Origin: Streptomyces cynarae
Lineage (GTDB): Bacteria; Actinomycetota; Actinomycetes; Streptomycetales; Streptomycetaceae
Direction of reading: 5' to 3'
DNA: 64,000 nt
Assembly: GCF_025642135.1 (NCBI RefSeq)
Contig: NZ_CP106793.1
Coordinates: 5,362,001-5,426,000, forward strand
A program made the translations under genes and the position numbers. This document shows, piece by piece, positions 42,574-51,805 of this stretch (position 1 is its first letter; each line of letters starts with the position of its first letter). Under the pieces are notes generated by a model. It searched no databases and had not been told where the DNA came from. It saw nothing but the letters and a program-made list of their open reading frames with translations.

Positions 42574-44133
42574 ATCAACGCGTCCAGCCCTCCCGCTGCC
42601 GTCGAACTGCGCGGCATCACCAAGCGTTTTCCCGGCGTCGTCGCCAACCGCGATATCGACATCACGGTCCGCACGGGCACCGTCCACGCCCTGTGCGGTG
42701 AGAACGGCGCCGGCAAGTCCACCCTGATGAAGATCCTTTACGGCATGCAGCAGCCGGACGAGGGCACCATCACGGTCAATGGCGAACAGGTCGTCTTCCA
42801 CAACCCGGGTGACGCCATCGCCCGCGGCATCGGCATGGTGCACCAGCACTTCATGCTCGCCGACAACCTCACCGTGCTGGAGAACGTCGTCCTCGGCGCG
42901 GAGAAGCTGTACGGCATCGGGAACAAGGCCCGTGCGAAGATCAAGGAGATCTCCGACGCGTACGGTCTCAACGTCCGCCCGGACGTGCTCGTGGAGGAGC
43001 TGGGCGTCGCCGACCGCCAGCGCGTGGAGATCCTCAAGGTCCTCTACCGCGGCGCCAAGACCCTCATCCTGGACGAGCCGACCGCCGTGCTCGTGCCGCA
43101 GGAGGTCGACGCGCTTTTCGACAACCTGCGTGAGCTGAAGTCCGAGGGCCTCACCGTCATCTTCATCTCCCACAAGCTGGGCGAGGTGCTGTCGGTCGCC
43201 GACGAGATCACCGTCATCCGGCGCGGTACGACGGTCGGCACCGCCGAGCCGTCGCGCACCACCCCCAAGCAGCTCGCCGAGATGATGGTCGGCAGCGAGC
43301 TGCCCACCCCGGAAACCGCGGAGTCCACGGTCACGGACGTCCCGATGCTCACGGTCGACGGCCTGCACCTGGCGCAGACCGACCTCGACGGCATCGAGCG
43401 GATCATCCTCGACGAGATCTCCTTCACGATCCACAAGGGCGAGGTCCTCGGCATCGCCGGTGTGGAGGGCAACGGCCAGTCCGAGCTGGTCGAGGCGATC
43501 ATGGGCATGCGCCACCCGGACGCCGGCGTGATCACCCTCGACGGCACCGACATCTCCCAGGCCGCCACCCGCAGCCGCCGCGAGGCCGGCATCGGCTACA
43601 TCCCCGAGGACCGCCACCGCCACGGCCTGCTGCTGGAAGCCCCGCTGTGGGAGAACCGCATCCTCGGCCACGTCACCGAGAGGCCCAACTCGCGCGGCGG
43701 CCTCATCGACATCAAGGCGGCCCGCGCCGACACCGAGCGGATCGTGCAGGCCTACGACGTCCGCACGCCCGGCATCGACGTCACCGCGGCCTCGCTGTCC
43801 GGCGGCAACCAGCAGAAGCTGATCGTCGGCCGCGAGATGAGCCACAACCCCAAGCTGCTCATCGCCGCCCACCCCACCCGCGGTGTGGACGTCGGCGCCC
43901 AGGCGGCCATCTGGGACTACATCCGCGAGGCCCGCCGCGAGGGCCTGGCCGTGCTGCTGATCTCGGCCGACCTGGACGAGCTGATCGGGCTCTCCGACAC
44001 CCTGCGGGTGATGTACCGCGGCCGTCTGGTCGCCGACGCCGACCCCGCCACCATCACCCCCGAAGAGCTGGGCTCCGCCATGACCGGTGCGGCCACCGGC
44101 CACCTGGAGCACACAGAGGACGACGCGCGATGA
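42574..44133 (+). CDS. Nucleoside ABC transporter ATPase (two ABC domains), apparent ATC start
   Basis: 519 residues. The protein must start upstream of the first in-frame ATG (42727), since that would delete the Walker A motif GENGAGKST. Between the in-frame stop at 42514 and 42727 there is no ATG, GTG or TTG. ATC at 42574 follows AGGAGAG by six bases and gives INASSPPAAVELRGITKRFP. Domain 1: Walker A above, LGVADRQRVEILK, LILDEPTAVL. Domain 2: degenerate Walker A GVEGNGQSEL, LSGGNQQK, AAHPTRGVDVGA. This is typical of YufO-like importers. It is coupled to the permease by ATGA. Confidence 0.9.
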   Translation: MNASSPPAAVELRGITKRFPGVVANRDIDITVRTGTVHALCGENGAGKSTLMKILYGMQQPDEGTITVNGEQVVFHNPGDAIARGIGMVHQHFMLADNLTVLENVVLGAEKLYGIGNKARAKIKEISDAYGLNVRPDVLVEELGVADRQRVEILKVLYRGAKTLILDEPTAVLVPQEVDALFDNLRELKSEGLTVIFISHKLGEVLSVADEITVIRRGTTVGTAEPSRTTPKQLAEMMVGSELPTPETAESTVTDVPMLTVDGLHLAQTDLDGIERIILDEISFTIHKGEVLGIAGVEGNGQSELVEAIMGMRHPDAGVITLDGTDISQAATRSRREAGIGYIPEDRHRHGLLLEAPLWENRILGHVTERPNSRGGLIDIKAARADTERIVQAYDVRTPGIDVTAASLSGGNQQKLIVGREMSHNPKLLIAAHPTRGVDVGAQAAIWDYIREARREGLAVLLISADLDELIGLSDTLRVMYRGRLVADADPATITPEELGSAMTGAATGHLEHTEDDAR

Positions 44134-45257
44134 ACAAGCTGACCTCACGGATCGACAAGGAGCGGCTGTTCCTCGGCATCGCCGCGCCGGTGCTGGCGGT
44201 CGTCGCCGCGCTGGTCGTCACCGCCCTGGTGATCCTCGCGACCGGCAAGAACCCCGGCCCCGCCTTCAACGACATGGTGACCTACGGCTTCGCCAGCGAC
44301 AGCCAGGTCTACATCCTCAACAAGGCGACCACCTACTACCTGGCGGGCGTCTCGGTGGCCATCGGCTTCCGGATGAACCTGTTCAACATCGGCGTCGACG
44401 GCCAGTACCGGCTCGCCGCGTTCTTCGCCGCCGTCCTCGGCGGTGCGCTGACCACGCCGGGATGGCTCTCCATCATCCTGATCCTGGTCTGCGCCATGGC
44501 GACCGGCGCCGTGTGGGCGGCCATCGCCGGCATCCTGAAGGTGACCCGCGGCGTCAGCGAGGTCATCTCGACGATCATGCTGAACTCGATCGCCACCGCG
44601 ATCATCGCCTACCTGCTCCAGCCCGGAAAGCTGGCCCAGCTCCAGCAGGGCGGCACCGTCGTCGCCACCAAGCCGCTGCCCTCGGCCTCGCACTTCTTCA
44701 GCATCAACACCGGCCCGGCCGGTGACCTGTGGGGCTTCATCTTCATCGCCGTGATCGTCGGCATCGCGTACTGGTTCGTGCTCGGCCGCACCCGGTTCGG
44801 TTACGACCTGCGCACCGTCGGCCAGTCCGAGAGCGCGGCGACCGCCAGCGGTGTCTCGGTGAAGAAGATGGTCGTCACCAGCATGATCATCTCGGGTGCG
44901 GTGGCCGGTCTGATCGGCATGCCGACCCTGCTCAACGACAGCTACCAGTTCAGCAGCGACTTCCCGGCGGGCATCGGCTTCACCGGCATCGCCATCGCGC
45001 TGCTCGGCCGCAACAACCCGGTCGGCATCGCGCTCGGCGCCCTGCTCTGGGGCTTCCTGGAGCGCACCACCAACCACCTGGAATTCCAGGGCTACGACAA
45101 GGAAATCCTCGGCGTCATCCAGGGCGTCATCGTGCTCTGCGTCGTCATCGCCTACGAGGTCGTACGCCGCTACGGCCTGAAGCGCCAGCAGCAGAAGGTC
45201 GGCGCCGAACTCGCCGCCCAGGCCGCCGCCCAGACGAAGAAGCAGGAGGTGGCGTGA
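44130..45257 (+). CDS. Nucleoside ABC transporter permease 1
   Basis: 375 residues from ATG 44130, overlapping the ATPase stop (ATGA). A BPD_transp_2-family permease with about eight membrane segments: LFLGIAAPVLAVVAALVVTA, VAIGFRMNLFNIGVDGQYRL (the family signature), ISTIMLNSIATAIIAYLL, and GLIGMPTLLNDSYQF followed by GIAIALLGRNNPVGIALGAL. YufP-like partner of the ATPase. Lys/Gln/Ala-rich C-terminus. Confidence 0.93.
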   Translation: MNKLTSRIDKERLFLGIAAPVLAVVAALVVTALVILATGKNPGPAFNDMVTYGFASDSQVYILNKATTYYLAGVSVAIGFRMNLFNIGVDGQYRLAAFFAAVLGGALTTPGWLSIILILVCAMATGAVWAAIAGILKVTRGVSEVISTIMLNSIATAIIAYLLQPGKLAQLQQGGTVVATKPLPSASHFFSINTGPAGDLWGFIFIAVIVGIAYWFVLGRTRFGYDLRTVGQSESAATASGVSVKKMVVTSMIISGAVAGLIGMPTLLNDSYQFSSDFPAGIGFTGIAIALLGRNNPVGIALGALLWGFLERTTNHLEFQGYDKEILGVIQGVIVLCVVIAYEVVRRYGLKRQQQKVGAELAAQAAAQTKKQEVA

Positions 45258-46543
45258 TGACTGCCACGATGACCGACGCGCCGCCGCCCGCGGCGCCCAA
45301 GGCGGGCGACGCCCCCCAGCGCTCCGGCCGCTCGCTCGGCCAGATCCTCATCATCGTCGCGGGTGCGCTACTGCTCCTGGCCGCGGTCCGCATGATCACC
45401 GGCTCGCAGGACCTCGACTCCGCCGGCCAGGTCAGCGCCGCCCTCGGCCTCGCCGTGCCCATCGGCCTCGCCGGTCTCGCCGGCCTGTGGTCCGAGCGCG
45501 CCGGTGTGGTCAACATCGGCCTCGAGGGCATGATGATCCTCGGCACCTTCGGCGCCGGGTGGATCGGCTGGCAGACCAGCCCCTGGCTCGGCCTGCTCAT
45601 GGGCATCGGCTTCGGTGTCGTCGGAGGCCTGGTGCACGGCGTCGCCACCATCACCTTCGGTGTCGACCACATCGTCTCCGGTGTCGCGATCAACCTGCTC
45701 GCGCTCGGCGCCACCCAGTACCTCGCCAAGCTGTTCTTCACCAATGGCGCGGCGGCGAACGCGGGCGGCAACCCCAAGCAGTCCCCGCCGGTCGGCAACC
45801 TGCCCGACGTCACCGTGCCCGGCCTCTCCGACGGCCTGCACTCGATCGAGAACCACCACTGGTTCCTGATCTCCGACATCGCCGGCATCCTCGGCGGCCT
45901 GGTCACCAACCTGTCTGTGATCACGGTCCTGGCAGCGGTACTGTTCCTCGCCAGCTGGTGGCTGCTGTGGCGCACCCCGTTCGGTCTGCGGCTGCGCTCC
46001 TGCGGCGAGAACCCGGCCGCCGCCGAGTCACTCGGCGTCAACGTCTACACCTACAAGTACGCGGCCGTGGCCGTCTCCGGCGGCCTCGCCGGCCTCGGCG
46101 GCGCCTTCCTGGCGCTGGTCACCTCGCACACGTACCTGGAGGGCCAGACCGGCGGCCGCGGCTACATCGGCCTCGCGGCGATGATCTTCGGCAACTGGCG
46201 CCCGGGCGGCCTGGCGATGGGCGCAGGCCTGTTCGGCTACTCCGACGCGCTCCAGCTGCGCAACGGCGGTACGACCGTGCACGCGCTGCTGCTCCTGCTG
46301 GTCGTCCTGCTCGTCGCCCTGGCCGGCTGGAAGCTGTACCGCAAGGCGATGGTGCAGGGCGTGGTCAGCCTGGTCATGGCCGCCCTGGTGCTGGTCTGGT
46401 ACCTGCTCACCGACACGGTCCCGAGCGACTTCGTCGGCGCGACCCCGTACGTCGTCACCCTGCTTGTACTGTCGTTGTCCGCGCAGCGCCTGCGGATGCC
46501 CAAGGCCGACGGCATGCGGTACCGGAAGGGACAGGGCAAGTGA
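45257..46543 (+). CDS. Nucleoside ABC transporter permease 2
   Basis: 428 residues from ATG 45257 (TGATG overlap). BPD_transp_2 permease, YufQ-like: ERAGVVNIGLEGMMILGTFG signature, VDHIVSGVAINLLALG, FGLRLRSCGENPAAAESLGV, GRGYIGLAAMIFGNWRPGGL. An extra pair of hydrophobic segments is present at the C-terminus. Forms the channel with permease 1. Its stop overlaps the cdd start (GTGA). Confidence 0.93.
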   Translation: MTATMTDAPPPAAPKAGDAPQRSGRSLGQILIIVAGALLLLAAVRMITGSQDLDSAGQVSAALGLAVPIGLAGLAGLWSERAGVVNIGLEGMMILGTFGAGWIGWQTSPWLGLLMGIGFGVVGGLVHGVATITFGVDHIVSGVAINLLALGATQYLAKLFFTNGAAANAGGNPKQSPPVGNLPDVTVPGLSDGLHSIENHHWFLISDIAGILGGLVTNLSVITVLAAVLFLASWWLLWRTPFGLRLRSCGENPAAAESLGVNVYTYKYAAVAVSGGLAGLGGAFLALVTSHTYLEGQTGGRGYIGLAAMIFGNWRPGGLAMGAGLFGYSDALQLRNGGTTVHALLLLLVVLLVALAGWKLYRKAMVQGVVSLVMAALVLVWYLLTDTVPSDFVGATPYVVTLLVLSLSAQRLRMPKADGMRYRKGQGK

Positions 46544-46941
46544 CCGACCCCGCGACGTTCGACTGGGCGGCCCTCAGGGAGGAGGCGCGCGCGGCGATGT
46601 CCCGCGCCTACGCCCCCTACTCCGGCTACCGGGTCGGCGTGGCGGCCCTCGTCGAGGACGGGCGGACCGTCACCGGCTGCAACGTCGAGAACGCCTCCTA
46701 CGGCCTGAGCCTGTGCGCCGAGTGCGGGCTCGTCTCGCAGCTGCAGAACACCGGGGGCGGCCGGCTCACGCACTTCACCTGCGTGAACGGCGAGGGCGAG
46801 CTGCTCGTCCCGTGCGGTCGCTGCCGCCAGCTGCTGTACGAGTTCGGCGGCCCCGATCTGCTGGTGGACTCTCCGGCGGGGGTCCTGCCGCTGTCGGAGA
46901 TGCTGCCGCAGGCTTTCGGCCCGGACCACCTCACCAAGTAA
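46540..46941 (+). CDS. cdd: Cytidine deaminase
   Basis: 133 residues from GTG 46540, coupled to permease 2 by GTGA. It deaminates imported cytidine/deoxycytidine to uridine forms. Motifs: AYAPYSGYRVGVAAL, GCNVENASYGLSLCAECGLV (zinc Cys and catalytic Glu) and PCGRCRQLLYEFGGPDLL (two zinc Cys). The usual CAERTA is CAECGL here, a variation that leaves catalytic residues intact. Confidence 0.95.
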   Translation: MTDPATFDWAALREEARAAMSRAYAPYSGYRVGVAALVEDGRTVTGCNVENASYGLSLCAECGLVSQLQNTGGGRLTHFTCVNGEGELLVPCGRCRQLLYEFGGPDLLVDSPAGVLPLSEMLPQAFGPDHLTK

Positions 46942-46946
46942 CTCCT

Positions 46947-46991
46947 GTGCGGCCCCTCTGAGTTGATCTCTACGGCTCAGGGGGGCCGCAC
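46947..46991 (+). terminator. Terminator between cdd and deoA
   Basis: GTGCGGCCCCTCTGAG (46947-46962) pairs with 46976-46991 with one G-U pair, 13-nt loop. deoA may be partly separate from the transporter operon. Confidence 0.75.
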
Positions 46992-47033
46992 ACCTTCGGA
47001 CCTGAAGGTCCTTCGAACCTCCGGAAGGAACCC

Positions 47034-48317
47034 ATGGCCATGGACGCCATCTCCGTCATCCGCACCAAGCGGGACCGCGGTGAGCTGAGCGACGAGCAGA
47101 TCGACTGGGTCATCGACGCGTACACGCGGGGCGAGGTCGCCGACGAGCAGATGTCCGCGCTCGCGATGGCCATCCTGCTCAACGGCATGAACCGCCGCGA
47201 GATCGCCCGCTGGACGGCGGCGATGATCGCGTCGGGCGAGCGCATGGACTTCTCGTCCCTCTCCCGCCCGACGGCCGACAAGCACTCGACGGGCGGCGTC
47301 GGCGACAAGATCACGCTGCCGCTGGCCCCGCTGGTCGCCGCCTGCGGCGCGGCGGTCCCGCAGCTGTCGGGCCGGGGCCTCGGCCACACCGGCGGCACGC
47401 TGGACAAGCTGGAGTCGATCCCGGGCTGGCGCGCACTGCTGTCGAACGAGGAGATGCTCTCCGTCCTGGACGGTGTCGGCGCCGTGATCTGCGCGGCGGG
47501 CGACGGCCTGGCACCCGCCGACAAGAAGCTGTACGCGCTCCGCGACGTGACGGGCACGGTGGAGGCCATCCCCCTGATCGCCTCCTCCATCATGTCGAAG
47601 AAGATCGCTGAGGGCACGGGCTCGCTGGTCCTGGACGTGAAGGTCGGTTCGGGCGCCTTCATGAAGACCCTCGACGACGCCCGTGAACTGGCGCGGACGA
47701 TGGTGGGCCTCGGCACGGACCACGGCGTGAAGACGATCGCGCTGCTGACCGACATGTCGACCCCGCTGGGCCTGACCGCGGGCAACGCGCTGGAGGTCCG
47801 CGAGTCGGTGGAGGTCCTGGCGGGTGGCGGCCCGGCCGACGTGGTCGAGCTGACGATCGCCCTGGCCCGCGAGATGCTCGACGCGGCCGGTGTGAAGGAC
47901 GCGGACCCGGCGAAGGCCCTGGCGGACGGCACCGCGATGGACGTCTGGCGTCGCATGATCGCGGCCCAGGGCGGCGACCCGGACGCGCCGCTGCCGACGT
48001 CGAAGGAGCAGCACGTGATCAAGGCCCCCTCGTCGGGTGTCCTGACCCGCCTCGACGCCTACGACATCGGTGTCGCCGCCTGGCGCCTGGGCGCGGGTCG
48101 GGCCCGCAAGGAGGACCCGGTGCAGGCGGCGGCGGGCGTGGAGATGCACGCCAAGCCGGGCGACACGGTGACGGAGGGCCAGCCCCTGCTGACCCTGCAC
48201 ACGGACACGCCGGAGCGCTTCGAGTACGCGCTGCAGGCCGTGGAAGGGTCGTACGACATCGCGGCGGACGGGGCGGACTTCACGGCGTCGCCGGTGGTGC
48301 TGGAACGTATCGCCTGA
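47034..48317 (+). CDS. deoA: Thymidine phosphorylase
   Basis: 427 residues from ATG 47034 with GGAAGGAA upstream. Pyrimidine-nucleoside phosphorylase splitting thymidine/deoxyuridine to base and deoxyribose-1-phosphate. Motifs: MSALAMAILLNGMNRREIAR, DKHSTGGVGDKITLPLAPLV (phosphate binding), SGRGLGHTGGTLDKLESIPG (family signature), KKLYALRDVTGTVEAIPLIA, LVLDVKVGSGAFMK and the C-terminal barrel-sandwich domain. It completes uptake and salvage with cdd. Confidence 0.96.
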   Translation: MAMDAISVIRTKRDRGELSDEQIDWVIDAYTRGEVADEQMSALAMAILLNGMNRREIARWTAAMIASGERMDFSSLSRPTADKHSTGGVGDKITLPLAPLVAACGAAVPQLSGRGLGHTGGTLDKLESIPGWRALLSNEEMLSVLDGVGAVICAAGDGLAPADKKLYALRDVTGTVEAIPLIASSIMSKKIAEGTGSLVLDVKVGSGAFMKTLDDARELARTMVGLGTDHGVKTIALLTDMSTPLGLTAGNALEVRESVEVLAGGGPADVVELTIALAREMLDAAGVKDADPAKALADGTAMDVWRRMIAAQGGDPDAPLPTSKEQHVIKAPSSGVLTRLDAYDIGVAAWRLGAGRARKEDPVQAAAGVEMHAKPGDTVTEGQPLLTLHTDTPERFEYALQAVEGSYDIAADGADFTASPVVLERIA

Positions 48318-48339
48318 CCTGGGGTTTCTTCTTTCGGGT

Positions 48340-48373
48340 GAACGGGATCGGTGGACCTGTGCCGGTCCCGTTC
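48340..48373 (+). terminator. Terminator after deoA
   Basis: GAACGGGATCGG (48340-48351) and CCGGTCCCGTTC (48362-48373), 12 bp with one G-U pair, just after the stop. Confidence 0.65.
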
Positions 48374-48412
48374 GGCATGCTGGGATCGGTGACGTACCGA
48401 TAGGAGACCGCC

Positions 48413-49006
48413 ATGAGCGCACTCACCGTCGACCACGCGACGGCCAGCGGCCACGAGTGGGACGGCCTCGTCCGGATCTGGCAGGAGACGGACGCCCCGG
48501 AGGGCTGCAGGGTGGAGATCATCGAGGGGATCGTCACCGTGGCACCACCGCCGTCCAAGGCCCACAACAAGATCGTCAGCAAGGTGATTCGCCGCCTGTC
48601 CGATGTGCTTCCGGACGACTGGGGCCTCTACCCGACTCTGGGCACCGCCGTCCCGTCCCGAGACAGCCTCTACATCCCGGACCTCGCGGTGGCGCCAGAG
48701 GATGCATTGGATGGTGAAGACGACGAGTACATCCCCGCAGGTGCCGCCGAACTGATTGTGGAGATCACCTCGAAGTCCAACGCGAACACCGACCGGATCA
48801 CCAAGGCCGCCGGCTATGCCAAGGCCGGAGTACCCCTGTACCTCCTTATCGATGGCTGGGCCCCGGGCGGCCCCACCGTCACGTTGTATGGGGAACCGAA
48901 GGGCGATGTCTACCGCGTTCTGCGCGCAGGCAAGTTCGGCGACGTAATCGACCTGCCTGAGCCGTTCGGTTTCACCTTGGACACGAGCGATTTCCCGACC
49001 CAGTAG
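48413..49006 (+). CDS. Uma2 family protein (DUF820)
   Basis: 197 residues. ATG 48413 with AGGAGA upstream. PD-(D/E)XK-like core: RVEIIEGIVTVAPPPSKAHN, YIPDLAVAPEDALDGEDDEY, LIVEITSKSNANTDRITKAA and PLYLLIDGW. Same family as the 4408 gene but clearly diverged. Codon bias is weaker than in neighbours (for example ATT, TAT, TTG), hinting at recent acquisition. Function unknown. Confidence 0.87.
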   Translation: MSALTVDHATASGHEWDGLVRIWQETDAPEGCRVEIIEGIVTVAPPPSKAHNKIVSKVIRRLSDVLPDDWGLYPTLGTAVPSRDSLYIPDLAVAPEDALDGEDDEYIPAGAAELIVEITSKSNANTDRITKAAGYAKAGVPLYLLIDGWAPGGPTVTLYGEPKGDVYRVLRAGKFGDVIDLPEPFGFTLDTSDFPTQ

Positions 49007-49056
49007 GTGCGCGCTTCGCACCGATGAGTTGAACGGCCCCGCCCGGTCCACCCTCC

Positions 49057-49410
49057 GTGGACGCCAAGACACCCCCCGTACTCGTGCTGGCCGGACCCGT
49101 CGCCCCCGGCGACGTGGCGCAGCTCGGCGACGACGTGCGAGCGCTGCTGAAGGCCACCGGCGCCGGGGTCGTCGTATGCGACGTCGGCGCCCTCAGGCCC
49201 GTGCGCCTCGCCACCGTCGACGTATTGGCCCGGCTGCAGCTCGCCGCCCGGCGGGCCGGGGGCCGTATCCAGCTGCGCGACCCGGCGCCCGCCCTGCGCG
49301 CGCTACTCGACCTCGTCGGCCTCCCGGTCGAGCTCGAGGGGCAGCCCGAACAGCGGGAACCAGCGCTGGGTGTCGAGGAAGCAGTGGAACCCGGTGATCC
49401 GGCCGCCTGA
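49057..49410 (+). CDS. STAS domain protein
   Basis: 117 residues from GTG 49057. A STAS fold (anti-anti-sigma-like): PPVLVLAGPVAPGDVAQLGD, GVVVCDVGALRPVRLATVDV, and LARLQLAARRAGGRIQLRDP. The usual phosphorylatable Ser in the DVSxLxxxDSS loop is not obvious (GALRPVRLAT). Its 3' end overlaps the ECF sigma gene tail-to-tail by about 108 bases, which is unusual; the final 30 residues may be poorly conserved. Confidence 0.65.
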   Translation: MDAKTPPVLVLAGPVAPGDVAQLGDDVRALLKATGAGVVVCDVGALRPVRLATVDVLARLQLAARRAGGRIQLRDPAPALRALLDLVGLPVELEGQPEQREPALGVEEAVEPGDPAA

Positions 49411-50310
49411 CGTCTCCAGCACCTGCACCGCCCAGGCCGTGAAGCCGCCCTTCTCCGGGTCCGGCTTGTACTGGGCGAAGCCCGGCAGGCCGTTCACCGC
49501 GACCGGGACCAGCCGCGAACCCGCGCAGGCGGCGCCGAGCGTGGTCATGAAACCGGTGATGTCCGAGGTGCCGCGCAGCCACAGGTCGAACGGCGGCATC
49601 GTCATCACCGCGTCCTCGTGCAGCAGGGCCGTCAGCGCCGCCATGTCGTACCCCTCGAAGGCGGCCACATAGCGCTCGAGGAGTCTCTTCTGCTCCTCGT
49701 CGAGGGGGTCGGAGACGGCCGCGTCGGCCCCCTCGCCACTCTTCTCCGAGAGCGTCGCCCGCGCCCGCTGCAACGCGCTGTTGACCGAGGCGACCGAGGT
49801 GTCGAGCAGCTCGGCGACCTCGCTCGCCTTCCAGGCCAGCACCTCCCGCAGGATGAGCACCGCGCGCTGCTTGGGCGGCAGCTGCTGCAGGGCCGCCATG
49901 AAGGCCAGGCGGACGGACTCCTTGGCGACGGCCGCCTCCGCCGGGTCCCCGGTCGTCGGCAGCACGCGGGCGTCCGGCATCGGCTCCAGCCATGTGTGGT
50001 CCGGGCGCGGCGAGAGGGCGGCCCGCTCCAGCGGTGTGGCCTCGGTCAGGTCCATCGGGCGGGCCCGCTTGTTGCCCGCGTTCAGCATGTCCAGGCAGAC
50101 GTTCGTCGCGATCCGGTACAGCCACGAGCGCAGGCTGGAGCGGCCCTCGAACTTCTCGTAGCTCCGCCAGGCCCGGACCATCGTGTCCTGCACCGCGTCC
50201 TCGGCCTCGAAGGACGAGCCGAGCATCCGGTAGCAGTACCCCGTCAGCTCGACCCTGTGCTTCTCCAGCCGGACGTCGAGGTCCTCCACCGTCGCCGTGC
50301 CCTCACCCAT
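49303..50310 (-). CDS. ECF sigma factor with C-terminal SnoaL-like domain
   Basis: 335 residues from ATG 50310 (GTG/ATG further upstream less likely). Region 2: LTGYCYRMLGSSFEAEDAVQ, WRSYEKFEGRSSLRSWLYRI, ATNVCLDMLN. Region 4: ALQQLPPKQRAVLILREVLA, EVAELLDTSVASVNSALQRA. After residue 215 an NTF2/SnoaL-like domain (LLERYVAAFEGYDMAALTAL; HEDAVMTMPPFDLWLRG) replaces a separate anti-sigma factor, as in SigJ/SigG and TIGR02960-type factors. No anti-sigma gene is adjacent, consistent with control by the fused domain. Confidence 0.92.
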   Translation of the reverse strand: MGEGTATVEDLDVRLEKHRVELTGYCYRMLGSSFEAEDAVQDTMVRAWRSYEKFEGRSSLRSWLYRIATNVCLDMLNAGNKRARPMDLTEATPLERAALSPRPDHTWLEPMPDARVLPTTGDPAEAAVAKESVRLAFMAALQQLPPKQRAVLILREVLAWKASEVAELLDTSVASVNSALQRARATLSEKSGEGADAAVSDPLDEEQKRLLERYVAAFEGYDMAALTALLHEDAVMTMPPFDLWLRGTSDITGFMTTLGAACAGSRLVPVAVNGLPGFAQYKPDPEKGGFTAWAVQVLETSGGRITGFHCFLDTQRWFPLFGLPLELDREADEVE

Positions 50311-50458
50311 GGTCCACCCACCCCTGTGGCCGTTCCTGTCGCGCGCCATTGCGCCCCAGCACTTCGGAAGCTACAGCAGCCCACTGACAACGGCTCCCGG
50401 AGCACATGAACACCCAGGTCGGAGCGGCTTCGAGGACGATCTTGGGGCCGGGCCGGGC

Positions 50459-51739
50459 TCAGTGCGCGGGCACCGGCTCCCGGCGCGCTGCGATGCGCGC
50501 CGCCCGCGACCCGAACAGGGTGATCACCACGACGCCCACGACGGCCAGCACGCCCATGCCCACCGTGCCGGCCCAGCCCGCCGCGTGGAACGCGACCGCG
50601 CCGAGCGTGCTGCCCGTGCTGGAGCCGATGTAGTACGCCGACTGGTACAGCGCGGACGCCTGAGCCCGGCCTTCCTTCGCCGTGTGGCTGACCGCCGACG
50701 ACGCCACCGCGTGGCCCGCGAAGAACCCGGCGGTGATCAGGACGAGGCCCAGCAGGACCACGGGGAGCGACGGCGCCACGGAGAGCAGCAGGCCCGCCGT
50801 GGTCGTGCCGCCCGCCAGGTACAGCGCCCCGCGGCGGCCCAGACGGCCCACCAGCCGCCCCGCCGTCGACGCCGACACCGTGCCCACCAGGTAGACCAGG
50901 AAGATCGAGCCGATGATGCCCTGCGGCAGCCCGAACGGCGCCTCCGTCAGGCGGTAGCCGATCACCGTGTAGACACCGCCGAACACCGTCATGAACAGCG
51001 CGCCGATCGCGTACAGCCGGCGCAGCAGCGGGTTGGCGAGGTGGTCGCGGACCGTGCGGGCCAGCACGCGCGGGCGCAGCGAACCCGCCGTGAAGTGCTT
51101 CGGCGCCGGCAGGAGCAGACGGAACGCCACCGCGCACGCGACCGCGATCACACCGACCGTGCCGACGGCCACCCGCCAGCCCCACTCCTGCGCGACCCAG
51201 CCGGTGATGATCCGGCCGCTCATCCCGCCGACACTGTTCCCGGCCACGAACAGACCGATCGCCGTGACCAGGGCCTTGGGCCGTACCTCCTCGGCCAGGT
51301 ACGCGGTCGCCGACGCGGGCAGACCGGCCAGCGCCGCGCCCTGCACCGCCCGCAGCACGATCAGGGAGCCGAGCGACGGGGCGAAGGGGACGAGCAGTCC
51401 GACGGTCACGGCCACGGCCAGCGACGCCGTCATCAGCGTGCGCCGCCCGAAGCGTTCGGACAGGGCGCTCATGGGAAGGACGAACAGCGCCAGTGCGCCG
51501 GTCGCGCCGGACACCGTCCAGCTCGCCGCGCTCGCCGTCACCCCGAAGTCGCGGGAGACGAGCGGCAGCAGGGCCTGCGTGGAGTAGAGGAGCGCGAAGG
51601 TGGCGACGCCGGCGAGGAAGAGCGCGAGGCTCATCCGGCGGTAGCCGGGGCCGCCCGGGGTCATCCGCGAGTCGGGGGCAGGAACGGTGACGGCATCGGC
51701 GTCCATGGTGGTGGACGCCCCGGTATCGGCAGCAGGCAT
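50459..51739 (-). CDS. MFS transporter (drug/metabolite exporter type)
   Basis: 426 residues from ATG 51739; upstream frame extension to 51811 crosses the divergent promoter. About 12 membrane segments. Motifs: LYSTQALLPLVSRDFGVTAS, the loop 2-3 motif LSERFGRRTLMTAS, and LRAVQGAALAGLPASATAYL. Resembles YnfM-type exporters. Divergent from a LysR regulator with 66 bases between, the standard arrangement of a regulator and its target. Confidence 0.9.
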   Translation of the reverse strand: MPAADTGASTTMDADAVTVPAPDSRMTPGGPGYRRMSLALFLAGVATFALLYSTQALLPLVSRDFGVTASAASWTVSGATGALALFVLPMSALSERFGRRTLMTASLAVAVTVGLLVPFAPSLGSLIVLRAVQGAALAGLPASATAYLAEEVRPKALVTAIGLFVAGNSVGGMSGRIITGWVAQEWGWRVAVGTVGVIAVACAVAFRLLLPAPKHFTAGSLRPRVLARTVRDHLANPLLRRLYAIGALFMTVFGGVYTVIGYRLTEAPFGLPQGIIGSIFLVYLVGTVSASTAGRLVGRLGRRGALYLAGGTTTAGLLLSVAPSLPVVLLGLVLITAGFFAGHAVASSAVSHTAKEGRAQASALYQSAYYIGSSTGSTLGAVAFHAAGWAGTVGMGVLAVVGVVVITLFGSRAARIAARREPVPAH

Positions 51740-51805
51740 GTCTCGAACGTACGGACACGACCGTTGATCCGTCCAATGCACAGAACCGCCATAATCGTTC
51801 CCGTG

